This document shows positions 9,249 to 17,715 of a stretch of DNA of 64,000 bases, piece after piece. Position numbers and translations under genes: made by a program. Within the stretch, counting starts at the first letter, position 1; the number at the start of each line of letters is the position of its first letter. The notes below the pieces were generated by a model that was not told where the DNA came from, made no database searches, and worked only from the letters and a program-made list of their open reading frames with translations. Location of the stretch: the NCBI RefSeq assembly GCF_019740315.1, contig NZ_JAHXZR010000007.1:205239-269238 (forward strand). Direction: 5' to 3'. The DNA comes from Oceanobacter mangrovi. Lineage in GTDB: Bacteria; Pseudomonadota; Gammaproteobacteria; Pseudomonadales; Oceanobacteraceae.

Positions 9249-10493
9249 ATGCAGGTGCGAATATATTCCGGCATGGCGCTGACAAGTGCTGCAATGCTGA
9301 CGGGGTTGAATATGATAGCGGCCGACGTCTGCGCCAATACTTCGGACAGATTTGAGCTGTCCGGCTTTGCCCGCCTCGTCGGTGGCTATCTCGACAGTCA
9401 TCAGCAAACGGTGGAAGGCTATGAAAACAGCTTTGCGCTGGATCAGCAGTCATTGCTGGCGCTGCAACCGACCTGGCATCTCTCCGACCAGCTGGCGTTA
9501 ACGGCACAATTGCTGGCTCACAGCAGCGACAGCCGTCGTTCCGGTGTCGAATGGCTGTACCTGTCATGGCAACCGGAACCAGCCTGGCAATTCAGGGCTG
9601 GCAAACTGCGCACGCCCTTCTTCAGCTTCAGTGACAGCCTTGATGTTGGCTACAGTTACCCCTGGATCACGCCACCTGTACAGCTTTACAACTCACTGCT
9701 GTTCCCTACCTTCAAAGGTGCCAATGCCAGCTACACCTGGTCTGGCCCCGATCTGGCCGTACAACTTGAAGGCTTGTATGGCTATTACAAGGGCGATGTC
9801 GTGATGGCTGGCTCGCGTATCGATGCACAGACCGAAGTTTCCAACATGACCGGTTTCAATCTGAACCTGTCGCGCAATAACCTGCGCCTGCGCCTGTCCT
9901 GGAATAGCGGCGATAACCACACAGAAATTGCCAGACTGCAGCCTTTGCAGGATGCACTACAACAAACCGGAATGGACGACAGTTACAACAGTCTGCAAGC
10001 CGATGGCAAAATCCAGGTGTATGGCGCTGGTTTGAGCTATGAAGACGTGAGCAGCTTCTATCGGGCAGAATGGGTTAAAATAGATACCGAAATGGATCTG
10101 GCTCCCCAGCTTACCAGCTGGTACGCCTCTGCCGGACAGCTGTTCGGCCGTTGGAGCGGCCATCTGACCTTTGCCCGCAGCAGTTACAGTAGCGCTACAC
10201 CAGCCGATGAACTGGCGGCTTTTCGCGACGACCCTGCTTCACCACTTTACCCTCTCGCCGCAGGCTATTACCAGGCTTATGCCAATATTCCCCGTGGAGG
10301 GCTAGACAGCTACACACTGGGGCTACGCTGGGATTTCCGTCTTAATATGGCCCTCAAGGCCGAGCTGACCGAGTTGCGAGAACACAACCCTCATAGTGGA
10401 TTTTTTAGTCCCGCTGTAGCGATGGATGACAGCAGCAGCAATGTCAAACAGCGCGCCACCCTCTACCAGATTGGCTGGGAGTGGGTATTCTGA
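9249..10493 (+). CDS. Outer-membrane porin-like beta-barrel protein
   Basis: Predicted outer-membrane channel. The 414-residue protein has an N-terminal signal-like segment (about residues 1-29, ending near ADVCANT), then alternating amphipathic strands rich in Trp/Tyr (for example LYLSWQPEPAWQFRAGKL) and ends in an aromatic residue (GWEWVF), the sorting signal for barrel assembly. The motif RAGKLRTPFF resembles porins of the OprP/DcaP-like or phosphate-selective groups, but I cannot assign a substrate. The stop codon overlaps the next ATG by one base (TGATG), so it is translationally coupled to a PstS-like periplasmic protein. GGAG is only three bases from the ATG. Confidence 0.8.
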   Translation: MQVRIYSGMALTSAAMLTGLNMIAADVCANTSDRFELSGFARLVGGYLDSHQQTVEGYENSFALDQQSLLALQPTWHLSDQLALTAQLLAHSSDSRRSGVEWLYLSWQPEPAWQFRAGKLRTPFFSFSDSLDVGYSYPWITPPVQLYNSLLFPTFKGANASYTWSGPDLAVQLEGLYGYYKGDVVMAGSRIDAQTEVSNMTGFNLNLSRNNLRLRLSWNSGDNHTEIARLQPLQDALQQTGMDDSYNSLQADGKIQVYGAGLSYEDVSSFYRAEWVKIDTEMDLAPQLTSWYASAGQLFGRWSGHLTFARSSYSSATPADELAAFRDDPASPLYPLAAGYYQAYANIPRGGLDSYTLGLRWDFRLNMALKAELTELREHNPHSGFFSPAVAMDDSSSNVKQRATLYQIGWEWVF

Positions 10494-10918
10494 TGAAAAA
10501 ATCATGGCACCTCACAGCTCTGGTCTTACTGACTCTGGCCAGCGGCCTCAGTCGGGCCGAACCCGCTTTACTGGTGATTGGCCACCCGCTGGATCAAAAA
10601 CCGCTACAGCTCAATCAGGAGCAAATCCGTAACCTGTTTATGGGCATTCCTGTTGCTCGCGGCCTCAAGCCAGCCGGACTCACAGCCGATAATGAACTGC
10701 ATTTTCTGTTCAACAACGAAGTGATCGGACTGGCCGAAGCCCGAATCCAGTCCTATTGGGCGCAAATGAAATTCACCGGCCGTAAATCGCCACCGGCCGA
10801 ATTTTCCAGTGAACAACAATTACTGGACTACATCCGCCAGACGCCGGGGGCAATAGGCTATGTCTCAGCCGACATTCCGCTGCCTCAGCCTGTGCAGATA
10901 TTGCTGAAAATTGATTAA
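10493..10918 (+). CDS. Short PstS-like periplasmic substrate-binding protein
   Basis: Small secreted protein of the phosphate-binding-like (PBP) fold. Starting at the ATG that overlaps the porin stop gives 141 residues with a clean signal peptide (MKKSWHLTALVLLTL, cleavage after SRA at about 22). The mature part has QIRNLFMGIP and PGAIGYVS, segments typical of the PstS-like family, but it is about half the length of PstS, so it may have only one lobe. Proteins like this often stand beside sensory genes rather than ABC transporters, and no permease or ATPase is nearby. A role in feeding a ligand signal to the divergent GGDEF-EAL protein is inference. Confidence 0.75.
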   Translation: MKKSWHLTALVLLTLASGLSRAEPALLVIGHPLDQKPLQLNQEQIRNLFMGIPVARGLKPAGLTADNELHFLFNNEVIGLAEARIQSYWAQMKFTGRKSPPAEFSSEQQLLDYIRQTPGAIGYVSADIPLPQPVQILLKID

Positions 10919-11297
10919 CCCGCAGCATTGGCGGGCTCCTTGGTGATTGCTCAGATTGCTGTCTGGGCAATCACCATGCCGAACCAGCGGACTATCCTCT
11001 GACGATAGTCTTTAGCCATAAAACCCATAAATCCAATCAAATTCTAAAAATAAATAGCTAGCGGCTATTATGATTCATCAAGCAAACAAACCTGAGTAAC
11101 TGCCGACAAAGAAGACTGTTTCTCATTCACAACCAATCCTTTGATGCAGAACAAGCGGATTGCAACCTCTACATGCAAGGATCATCGAGCAAAGGTAGAA
11201 GTCCGGCATTGGCAGACCACAGGTACTGCCACCTTAAATAACAGTCAGGCTGTCAACCACGGCCAGACACAGACATTCGCAACACAGGGAGATCATC
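10919..11297. other. Intergenic region before dps, with a long hairpin
   Basis: A 379-base spacer with no coding frame. It holds a 15 bp hairpin at 10941-10976 (arms starting TGGTGATTGC and ending GCAATCACCA, one G-U pair, six-base loop) that has no T tract, and a small dyad AATAGC-n5-GCTATT at 11053-11069 that could lie in the dps promoter. No consensus promoter is obvious. Confidence 0.5.
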
Positions 11298-11771
11298 ATG
11301 AGCATTAATATCGGTATCAGCGACAGCCATCGTGAACAAATTGCGACCGGCCTTGGACGCCTGCTGGCAGACAGCTACACACTGTACCTGACCACCCATA
11401 ACTTCCACTGGAACGTGACCGGCCCAATGTTCAACAGCCTGCACACCATGTTTATGGACCAGTACACCGAACTGTGGAACTCACTCGACACGATCGCCGA
11501 ACGCATTCGTTCTCTGGGCCACTACGCACCAGGCTCCTACAGCCAGTTCGCCGAACTGACCTCGCTGCCGGATGTGCCTGTGGTACCGCCCAAAGCGATG
11601 GAAATGGTAGCCACCCTGGCGCGCGGCCATGAAACCGCAGCCCGCACTGCCCGTGAACTGTTTGATCTGGTTGGTGAAGCCAACGATGAAGCGACCGCAG
11701 ATCTGCTGACCCAGCGTCTGGCTGTGCATGAGCAAACCGCCTGGATGCTGCGCGCCTTGCTGGAAGAATAA
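11298..11771 (+). CDS. dps: Dps family DNA-protecting ferritin
   Basis: Forms a dodecameric shell that oxidises ferrous iron with hydrogen peroxide and stores it, protecting DNA in stationary phase or oxidative stress. The family signature THNFHWNVTGP is present; ferroxidase ligands at the subunit interface are represented by His37, His49, Asp64 and Glu68, with Asp54 beside the position of the fifth. The length of 157 fits. GGGAGA stands six bases before the ATG. The N-terminus is short and lacks the Lys-rich tail that lets E. coli Dps bind DNA, so DNA binding is doubtful. Monocistronic, followed by a hairpin. Confidence 0.95.
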   Translation: MSINIGISDSHREQIATGLGRLLADSYTLYLTTHNFHWNVTGPMFNSLHTMFMDQYTELWNSLDTIAERIRSLGHYAPGSYSQFAELTSLPDVPVVPPKAMEMVATLARGHETAARTARELFDLVGEANDEATADLLTQRLAVHEQTAWMLRALLEE

Positions 11772-11791
11772 ATTTCCACGAATAGCAAGGA

Positions 11792-11818
11792 GGACAGCAA
11801 GCCAACGGCTTGTTGTCC
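11792..11818 (+). terminator. Hairpin downstream of dps
   Basis: Twelve-bp stem (GGACAGCAAGCC / GGCTTGTTGTCC, one G-U pair) with an AAC loop, 20 bases past the dps stop. It lacks a T tract, so it may be a 3'-end stabiliser or a weak terminator. Confidence 0.5.
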
Positions 11819-12280
11819 ACTCCTCACTTTCTACTACCCTCTTTCTATCTATTCAGCAGCGTCCGGTTTGTTCAAAATCAAGCTACCTTGCCTACCTTAC
11901 CAAGCAGCAATCAGCTGTCCCAAATGCTTTGCCCGGGTCTGCAAATGCATTGATCAAGTATTCAAAATCAATATACCCAGTGTTAAAACACTCAATTGCA
12001 ATCTGCAAAAATTGCCAAAATGTAATACTTTTTTGCTGCAAATTTGAACTGAATACTTAATACGTTATGGCAATATTCTGGTAACATTGCGCGCCTTCTG
12101 GCCCTGCCCTCCCTCCAATGCAAATATTTCCGCTACGGCATTCAATGGTGCTGATACGAGTTGCTAATTGGTCGGACCAAAAGCCAAAATACACCTGGCC
12201 ATTTTAGCCAGGGAGAGCTTCCGCGAGAGAGGCTTGATGGATGAGACCATCCTACTCAGCGCAAATATCAGGAGTGACTA
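11819..12280. other. Intergenic region upstream of the globin gene
   Basis: About 460 bases, A/T-rich, without a plausible gene. A near-perfect dyad GCAATATT-n5-AACATTGC lies at 12070-12090 and a small hairpin CCTGGC-n7-GCCAGG near 12195. Either could belong to globin regulation. No NsrR-type or NorR-type site was recognisable by eye. Confidence 0.45.
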
Positions 12281-12676
12281 ATGAGCAATGATGCCGACAT
12301 GGTGTTCCAGAGCTACGGCCGTAGCTGTAACAACATTGTCTTTTTTGAAGATTTCTACAACATCTTCATGACCAAATCGAAAGACGTTCGAGATATGTTC
12401 AAAGACACCAACATGGAAGCCCAACGCGCCCTACTGCGCAGCGGTATCCTGTGGCTGGTGATGCACGCCCGTGGTATGCCAGACACCAAGATCCGTGCTC
12501 TGGGCGAGAGCCACAGCCGTGGCCGGATGAATATCAACCCGACTTATTACAACCTCTGGCTCGACGCCCTGATGGAAACCCTGGCACGTCACGACCCCAA
12601 GTTCAGCAAGGAACTGGAGCAAACCTGGCGCCGGACACTGGGTCCTAGCATAGATCTGATCAAAAGCATGTATTGA
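12281..12676 (+). CDS. Single-domain globin
   Basis: Haem protein expected to bind O2 or NO. In 131 residues it keeps the globin fold landmarks: Phe40 at the CD1 position (DMFKD), an E helix from about 45 to 63, and proximal His78 in GESHSR followed by the F-G turn and a G/H helix pair (YYNLWLDALMETLARHD and LEQTWRRTLGPSIDLI). There is no flavin/NAD reductase domain, so it is not a full flavohaemoglobin and would need a partner reductase or act as a sensor. CAGGAG is eight bases before the ATG. The neighbouring PilZ gene may be in a separate unit; 120 bases separate them. Confidence 0.85.
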   Translation: MSNDADMVFQSYGRSCNNIVFFEDFYNIFMTKSKDVRDMFKDTNMEAQRALLRSGILWLVMHARGMPDTKIRALGESHSRGRMNINPTYYNLWLDALMETLARHDPKFSKELEQTWRRTLGPSIDLIKSMY

Positions 12677-12796
12677 TCAATTTGTAGTCTGAAATGCAAA
12701 AATAATCTAATCAAGGCTTAACTTGAGGATTGACCTCCGGGTACAGATGCAAGCAGTCTGGAGCTAATGCTCTATCACCCAGTGAAGGAGGTCTTT

Positions 12797-13138
12797 ATGA
12801 CCGTCATGCAGGAATTGCGCGAAGCGCCCCGTACCGAAGTTCTGACCAATGTCAGCGTCTTCAAACGAGACGACTTGTCCTATTTGGGACTGCTGCTTAA
12901 TTGCTCTGACAACGGCCTGATGATTTCAACCTACGAAGCCATCCAACCTGGCACTCGTCTACAGCTGGAACTGGTCGATGTCAGACCTGAGACAGAGCTG
13001 CACAGAACCGGGTTCTGCGACATTGAAGTTGTCTGGAGTCGTCCACTGACACCCAGCCTGTTCAGCGCTGGCTGTCGTCTGGAAGCTCCATGTCCGACCC
13101 TCCACAACATGCTGCGAGGCTACCAGCAGGCTTCCTGA
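12797..13138 (+). CDS. PilZ-domain c-di-GMP-binding protein
   Basis: Cytoplasmic protein of 113 residues expected to bind cyclic di-GMP. The two signature motifs are intact: RxxxR as REAPR (residues 8-12) and the D/NxSxxG motif as NCSDNG. The rest is a six-stranded barrel with no extra domain, so it acts as an adaptor on an unknown target. The start is placed at the ATG behind AAGGAGGT (12785-12791); a longer frame from 12767 has no ribosome site. It lies between two c-di-GMP enzymes in the wider region, but its target cannot be deduced. Confidence 0.9.
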   Translation: MTVMQELREAPRTEVLTNVSVFKRDDLSYLGLLLNCSDNGLMISTYEAIQPGTRLQLELVDVRPETELHRTGFCDIEVVWSRPLTPSLFSAGCRLEAPCPTLHNMLRGYQQAS

Positions 13139-13164
13139 TCATTGCATTTTCCACAAGACTACAA

Positions 13165-13194
13165 ACAACAACGGGCCTGACGGCCCGTTGTTGT
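13165..13194. terminator. Bidirectional terminator between the PilZ gene and ampE
   Basis: Thirteen-bp perfect stem (ACAACAACGGGCC / GGCCCGTTGTTGT) with TGAC loop. The T-rich right arm runs into TATTTAC on the plus strand, and the minus strand reads GTTGTTTGTAG, so both convergent genes can end here. Confidence 0.85.
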
Positions 13195-13223
13195 ATTTAC
13201 TCGTTACGTATCCTGCATTTCGC

Positions 13224-14198
13224 TTACAGCAGCCAGCCGCCAATAGTTGCGACCGCAATCACCACCAGCCACACAGAACCGCTGCGAATATGTAACTGGT
13301 GCCACTCTTCCAGCTCCTGTGCTGCGGCGCTGGCATCCGTAGCAGCGCTGTGCCAATGGCGGCCTTCATACCCAACCGACAGCGCAGCAGACGCAATCCG
13401 GTCAAGCACTTGCTGGCTATGAATAGCGGATTTCCACAGCAAACTTTTCCAGACCGGCAACGCCAATGTCATATTGCCAGCCAGACAATAGGTCAGACCA
13501 AGCAAACGGGCTGGCGCCCACTCCAGCCAGTGCAAGCAATTAACCGCAATACAAGACAGCGGCTGCACCACGGGTTTACTGGCGGGCTCGATTTCGCTCT
13601 CCGATACGACTTCTTCAGCATCCGTTTTGCCAATATCGTCAGCTACAGCCCCCTGCCGCTGCTGACGACGCACATAATTGAGTGTCAACCAGGCCAGAAT
13701 CACCCCGGCAACATCTGCCACCACATACCAGAACACGATCAGGAAAAAATACTCAAACCAGCGATACATCACCGCCTGCAGCACTTGGCGATTCATTGAC
13801 TCCGCTTCATCCGACAAGGCAGATTCCGGCAGCGCGATGGCTTGTTCGGCACAAAACCAGGCTCCCTGCACATCGCCAGTACCAAGGCAGTCACGATACT
13901 GGCGCAGACTGCGACCAACATTGGCTTGCGATAACAATGCCAGCAGCAACAGAATTTCCCCGGCAAAGGCCGGCAGCCCCCAGGCAACCGAACCCAGCAG
14001 CCAGAAGCCAACGCTGACCAGTACCGCCGGGATGATCACAGCGACCAGAAAACGCCAGCCATCCGCCCAGCGATTGACCGCCAGCGTCGCCTCCAGCATC
14101 GTCATCCAGCGTTCAAAAAAACGTCGACCGCCCCAGCTACGCTTACGCGGAATTTGTTGCTGTAGCAAAATCGCCAGAAACAGAACCAGAAACTTCAT
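13224..14198 (-). CDS. ampE: AmpE inner-membrane protein
   Basis: Membrane protein of the CobD/AmpE-like family, cotranscribed with ampD in many gammaproteobacteria; proposed sensor or accessory factor in beta-lactamase induction and cell-wall recycling, exact role unclear. The 324-residue sequence starts MKFLVLFLAILLQQ and has about four to five hydrophobic stretches (near 1-15, 50-85, 140-170 and the last 20 residues), plus a family-typical WADGWRF segment. Its ATG overlaps the ampD stop by four bases (ATGA), showing translational coupling. It has an acidic insert around residues 180-210. Confidence 0.9.
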   Translation of the reverse strand: MKFLVLFLAILLQQQIPRKRSWGGRRFFERWMTMLEATLAVNRWADGWRFLVAVIIPAVLVSVGFWLLGSVAWGLPAFAGEILLLLALLSQANVGRSLRQYRDCLGTGDVQGAWFCAEQAIALPESALSDEAESMNRQVLQAVMYRWFEYFFLIVFWYVVADVAGVILAWLTLNYVRRQQRQGAVADDIGKTDAEEVVSESEIEPASKPVVQPLSCIAVNCLHWLEWAPARLLGLTYCLAGNMTLALPVWKSLLWKSAIHSQQVLDRIASAALSVGYEGRHWHSAATDASAAAQELEEWHQLHIRSGSVWLVVIAVATIGGWLL

Positions 14199-14749
14199 TG
14201 TGAAAGCTCTCCCCCGACAGCCGCCAGATAGGACGGCCAGTCAAAAAATGGACCTGGATCGGTCTTGCGTCCCGGTGCAATGTGTTGGTGCCCGGTGATA
14301 TTGTTTTTAATTAGCGGGAAACCCTGCTGCAAACAGCGGGTTACCTCAATCAGCCGTTGGTATTGCTGGCTGGTAAAAGGAGAATAATCATCACCTTCCA
14401 GCTCAATACCAATCGAAAAATCATTGCAGTTGTCACGCCCCTGAAAACTCGATACACCAGCGTGCCAGGCACGCTCCAGCAGGTTAACGAACTGGGTCAG
14501 CTTGCCATCCCGTTCGATCAGTAGATGACTCGACACCTGTAACGAGTGGATCTCGGCAAAATACGGATGCAGACTGGCATCGAGGCGGTTCTGGAAAAAC
14601 GGCTGCACATACCCACCGCCAAACTGCCCCGGTGGCAAGCTGATGTTGTGGATCACCAGCAAGGAAATATCTGCCTGCTCAGGCCGCGGACCAAAGTTAG
14701 GCGATGGTACCCATTCAGCGACATCAATTCGCCCATCCCGCAGTTTCAT
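14195..14749 (-). CDS. ampD: 1,6-anhydro-N-acetylmuramyl-L-alanine amidase
   Basis: Cytosolic zinc amidase that strips the peptide from anhydro-muropeptides during peptidoglycan recycling and thereby keeps AmpR-type induction of beta-lactamase low. The family core is complete: VIHNISLPPG with the first zinc His, HPYFAEI, RAWHAG, NDFSIGIELEG with the catalytic Glu, and GHQHIAPGRKTDPGP with the second His, Lys and zinc Asp. Start is the ATG at 14749 (184 residues); the upstream TTG frame adds only two residues. Transcribed away from nadC, a conserved head-to-head arrangement. Confidence 0.95.
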   Translation of the reverse strand: MKLRDGRIDVAEWVPSPNFGPRPEQADISLLVIHNISLPPGQFGGGYVQPFFQNRLDASLHPYFAEIHSLQVSSHLLIERDGKLTQFVNLLERAWHAGVSSFQGRDNCNDFSIGIELEGDDYSPFTSQQYQRLIEVTRCLQQGFPLIKNNITGHQHIAPGRKTDPGPFFDWPSYLAAVGGELSQ

Positions 14750-14991
14750 CAACAACCCCGTTTACCACACCTAACTGCAGTATCGCGTCAGAAACAGCCC
14801 TTTGCAAAGTTGCCCATACATGAGCCTGCCAGTCTGGCCGGAAAATCTGCGCCAGAGCAGCCACTGACGTCACAAGCTGGCCAACCGGTTTCTCTGACTA
14901 TCCCGAACTGTAGTACCATGCCGACCTTGAAATTGACCAGCCTGCTACCATTTCGCAGCTGTACCTTTATTCCGGATCGTACGAGCCAGCC

Positions 14992-15855
14992 ATGAATCTG
15001 ACAGAACACCAACAGGACATTACCACTTCCGTTTCCCTCGCCCTGGCAGAGGACGTCGGCAGCGGTGATATCACGGCCCAGCTGATCCCGGCTGAACGCC
15101 AGTCCCAGGCACGTATCATCAGCCGTGAGCGTGCCATCATTGCTGGCAAGGCGTGGGTTGATGAAGTGTTCCGCCAACTCGATCCTGAGGTTGTGGTGAG
15201 CTGGAAAGTCAACGAAGGCGACTGGGTTGAAGCCGATCAGGTGCTGTTTGAATTACAAGGTTCTGCCCGCAGCCTGCTGACCGGTGAACGTTGTGCGCTG
15301 AACTTCCTGCAGACCCTGTCTGGCACTGCGACCCGTTGTCGCCATTATGCCGACAAGGTTACCGATACCAGCGTACGTCTGCTGGACACCCGTAAGACCA
15401 TTCCCGGCCTGCGCATTGCCCAGAAATACGCCGTCAGCGTCGGTGGCTGTTTTAACCATCGTATCGGCTTGTTCGACGCCTTTCTGATCAAGGAAAACCA
15501 CATCATGGCCTGTGGTGGCATTGCCGCAGCCATTGCAGCAGCTCACCAGATTGCCCCCGGCAAGCCGGTCGAAGTGGAAGTTGAAACCATGCAACAGCTG
15601 GACGAAGCCATTGCTGCCGATGCCGACATCATCATGCTCGACAACTTCAGCCCGGAACAAATGACCATTGCTGTTGCCCATACCCGCGCAGCGACTTCAG
15701 AACGAACCAAAGGCCCGATCAAGCTGGAAGCCTCTGGCAACATCACAGATGCCACCTTGCTGCCTTATGCCCAGACCGGCGTGGATTACATTTCCATCGG
15801 CGCGCTGACCAAGGACTGCAAGGCCATCGACCTGTCCATGCGGGTAACGCTGTAA
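14992..15855 (+). CDS. nadC: Nicotinate-nucleotide pyrophosphorylase (quinolinate phosphoribosyltransferase)
   Basis: Converts quinolinate and PRPP to nicotinate mononucleotide, CO2 and pyrophosphate in NAD synthesis. The N-terminal [10 protein letters not shown] and [17 protein letters not shown] segments and the barrel motifs [46 protein letters not shown] and LEASGNI match type II phosphoribosyltransferases. The length of 287 is normal. No strong Shine-Dalgarno is seen. It shares the upstream region 14750-14991 with ampD. Confidence 0.96.
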   Translation: MNLTEHQQDITTSVSLALAEDVGSGDITAQLIPAERQSQARIISRERAIIAGKAWVDEVFRQLDPEVVVSWKVNEGDWVEADQVLFELQGSARSLLTGERCALNFLQTLSGTATRCRHYADKVTDTSVRLLDTRKTIPGLRIAQKYAVSVGGCFNHRIGLFDAFLIKENHIMACGGIAAAIAAAHQIAPGKPVEVEVETMQQLDEAIAADADIIMLDNFSPEQMTIAVAHTRAATSERTKGPIKLEASGNITDATLLPYAQTGVDYISIGALTKDCKAIDLSMRVTL

Positions 15856-15910
15856 CTCACAACCATCAGATGCGACCAGCCAATACAGGCTGATACAAGG
15901 GAGAAACGCG

Positions 15911-16576
15911 ATGCATCTAGCTTCATTTAATCGTTATCAGGCATTTGGTATTCACTTCGGACTCAGCCTGCTGATATTTCTGGGGCTGGTCGCATTGGTA
16001 TTTACCGTCTGGTATCCCGGCGTGTTGTTTGATGCCGACAATGGCTGGCAACAAGCTCTGCTTATGATCGCCGGTGTCGATCTGGTACTCGGTCCACTGC
16101 TGACCTTACTGGTCTACAACCCGGCCAAAAAAAGCCTGAAGATGGACCTGTCAATCATTGCCGCCTTTCAGTTCTGTGCACTGGTAGGGGGGATCTACAC
16201 AGTCAACAGCGCCCGCCCGGTCGGCTTGTACGTCGCATTTCCACCAGCCGGTTATGAAATTCTCTATGCTCGCTCACTGGCGCCAGAAACGCTGGCGGCA
16301 GTCGAAAAATCGGATCAGCGAGTGTTTTATTACCAACCTGGTGCAGGCGGTTCACCGTTCGGCCCTGAACGGCAGCAGGATTTGAAACCGGCAGAGCTCA
16401 AGCCTGTTGATGACGGTGGTTACGGTGATTTTATCAATCGTTTGACGAACGACCCTATCTTCAAAAAAGACAACACATTACGAGTGCCGGTAGGTCCTCA
16501 TAAATGGGTGGTGACCGATGATCAGGGCAAACAGATTCAGGTGCTGCCAGAAAGCGCGATAAAGTCGGCTTCCTGA
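15911..16576 (+). CDS. TfpX/TfpZ-like type IV pilin accessory protein
   Basis: Inner-membrane protein of 221 residues related to TfpX/TfpZ proteins, which in Moraxella and relatives control assembly of particular pilin types. Three hydrophobic segments occupy the first 105 residues (FGIHFGLSLLIFLGLVALVFTV region, then IAGVDLVLGPLLTLLVY, then LSIIAAFQFCALVGGIY), with the family motifs WYPGVLF and VDLVLGPLLT. The remainder is a periplasmic domain. GGGAGA lies seven bases before the ATG. It follows nadC by 55 bases. No pilin gene is in the window, so it may be an orphan acting on pilins encoded elsewhere. Confidence 0.8.
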   Translation: MHLASFNRYQAFGIHFGLSLLIFLGLVALVFTVWYPGVLFDADNGWQQALLMIAGVDLVLGPLLTLLVYNPAKKSLKMDLSIIAAFQFCALVGGIYTVNSARPVGLYVAFPPAGYEILYARSLAPETLAAVEKSDQRVFYYQPGAGGSPFGPERQQDLKPAELKPVDDGGYGDFINRLTNDPIFKKDNTLRVPVGPHKWVVTDDQGKQIQVLPESAIKSAS

Positions 16577-16587
16577 ATTTCAGAAAT

Positions 16588-16618
16588 CCCGGCACAGCAA
16601 TCGCTCAGCTGCGCCGGG
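16588..16618 (-). terminator. Hairpin between TfpZ-like gene and cmoB
   Basis: Stem CCCGGCaCAGC / GCTGcGCCGGG with one mismatch. On the minus strand it is followed by ATTTCTG, so it probably ends cmoB. A second perfect palindrome of 18 bases (GAGGCCTGA and its mirror, 16625-16642) covers the cmoB stop codon. Confidence 0.5.
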
Positions 16619-16633
16619 CAATGCGAGGCCTGA

Positions 16634-17680
16634 TCAGGCCTCGGCAATAATCACCGCCCGCAGCGGCGCCGGATAACCTTCGGCAGTTTTTGTAACGTCG
16701 GCAGGATCCAGAAAATCCTGTAGCGAGTTATAACGCATCCAGTCCGTCGCCCGTTGTTCTTGCAGCGAAGTCTGGTTCAGATCCACCAGCCGGGCATTTT
16801 TGAAGCCGGTACGACGGCACCATAACAGCAGGGTTTCCACCGTCGGAATAAACCAGACGTTACGCATCATGGCGTAGCGGTCTTCCGGCATCAGTACCTC
16901 ACCGAGTGGCCCCTCAATCACTAGGGTTTCCAGCACCAGTTCCCCACCCGGCTTGAGTACGCCTCGCAGTTCTTCCAGATGCTCAATGGGCGACTTGCGG
17001 TGATACAGCACCCCCATAGAGAACGCCGTATCAAAGGCTTTCAGATTGGCGGGCACGTCTTCCATCTTGAACGGCAACAAATCGGCCATAGGCATCTTGC
17101 CCTGAGCCGCGGCAACGTAACGCTTGATGGCGTTGAACTGCATCAGAAACAGTCGTGACGGATCAACACCAACGACCCTGTGCGCACCATCGCCCAACAT
17201 GCGCCACATGTGATAACCGGAACCACAACCGACATCCAGCACAGTGCGCCCTGTCATATCACTCAGGTGCGGCGCAACCCGATCCCATTTCCAGTCACTG
17301 CGCCATTCGGTATCAATAAAGCTATCGAACACCTGAAACGGCCCTTTGCGCCACGGCATCAGGCCGCGCAAACCGGCTTCAACGTCGGCTTGCTGTTCAG
17401 CACTCAAGGCAGCAGCACCAATTCCGAGGTCATATGCATCGAGGTCACAATGAACATCCGCGACCTGAGGCAGCTGACACAAGGCTTCGACCCAGCGCTG
17501 CTGATCACCATGCTCAGCAGTCACCAGCAGATCCTGCAGCTGGCCGGGCAACACCTCCGCCCAACGCTGCATACGGCTGCCATCTGCAGCCATCATCGCC
17601 AGCAGCTCGTCGAACAGCGGCAACAGGGTCGAAGCGTTGGCCGGATCCAGATCCGGAAACAGGCGGGAGTCAGCAGACAT
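16634..17680 (-). CDS. cmoB: tRNA U34 carboxymethyltransferase
   Basis: Uses carboxy-S-adenosylmethionine made by CmoA to turn 5-hydroxyuridine at wobble position 34 into 5-oxyacetyluridine. The 348-residue protein has the class I methyltransferase core: DVGCGSGYHMWRML (SAM loop), VVGVDPS, SMGVLYHRKSPI and LVLETLVI. The N-terminal 100 residues contain LPWRKGPF, the CmoB-specific extension that binds the substrate cofactor and tRNA. It follows cmoA by 35 bases in the same direction. Confidence 0.96.
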   Translation of the reverse strand: MSADSRLFPDLDPANASTLLPLFDELLAMMAADGSRMQRWAEVLPGQLQDLLVTAEHGDQQRWVEALCQLPQVADVHCDLDAYDLGIGAAALSAEQQADVEAGLRGLMPWRKGPFQVFDSFIDTEWRSDWKWDRVAPHLSDMTGRTVLDVGCGSGYHMWRMLGDGAHRVVGVDPSRLFLMQFNAIKRYVAAAQGKMPMADLLPFKMEDVPANLKAFDTAFSMGVLYHRKSPIEHLEELRGVLKPGGELVLETLVIEGPLGEVLMPEDRYAMMRNVWFIPTVETLLLWCRRTGFKNARLVDLNQTSLQEQRATDWMRYNSLQDFLDPADVTKTAEGYPAPLRAVIIAEA

Positions 17681-17715
17681 GCAACAATCTCGAACGGCTA
17701 AGGAAGAACAAGCGG

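Noticed and set aside
11819..12280. NsrR or NorR control site for the globin gene
   Set aside because: No sequence resembling either consensus dyad was found by eye; only an unrelated dyad was recorded.
16625..16642. 18-base perfect palindrome as an operator
   Set aside because: It covers the cmoB stop codon with no promoter near; more likely part of the 3'-end structure.
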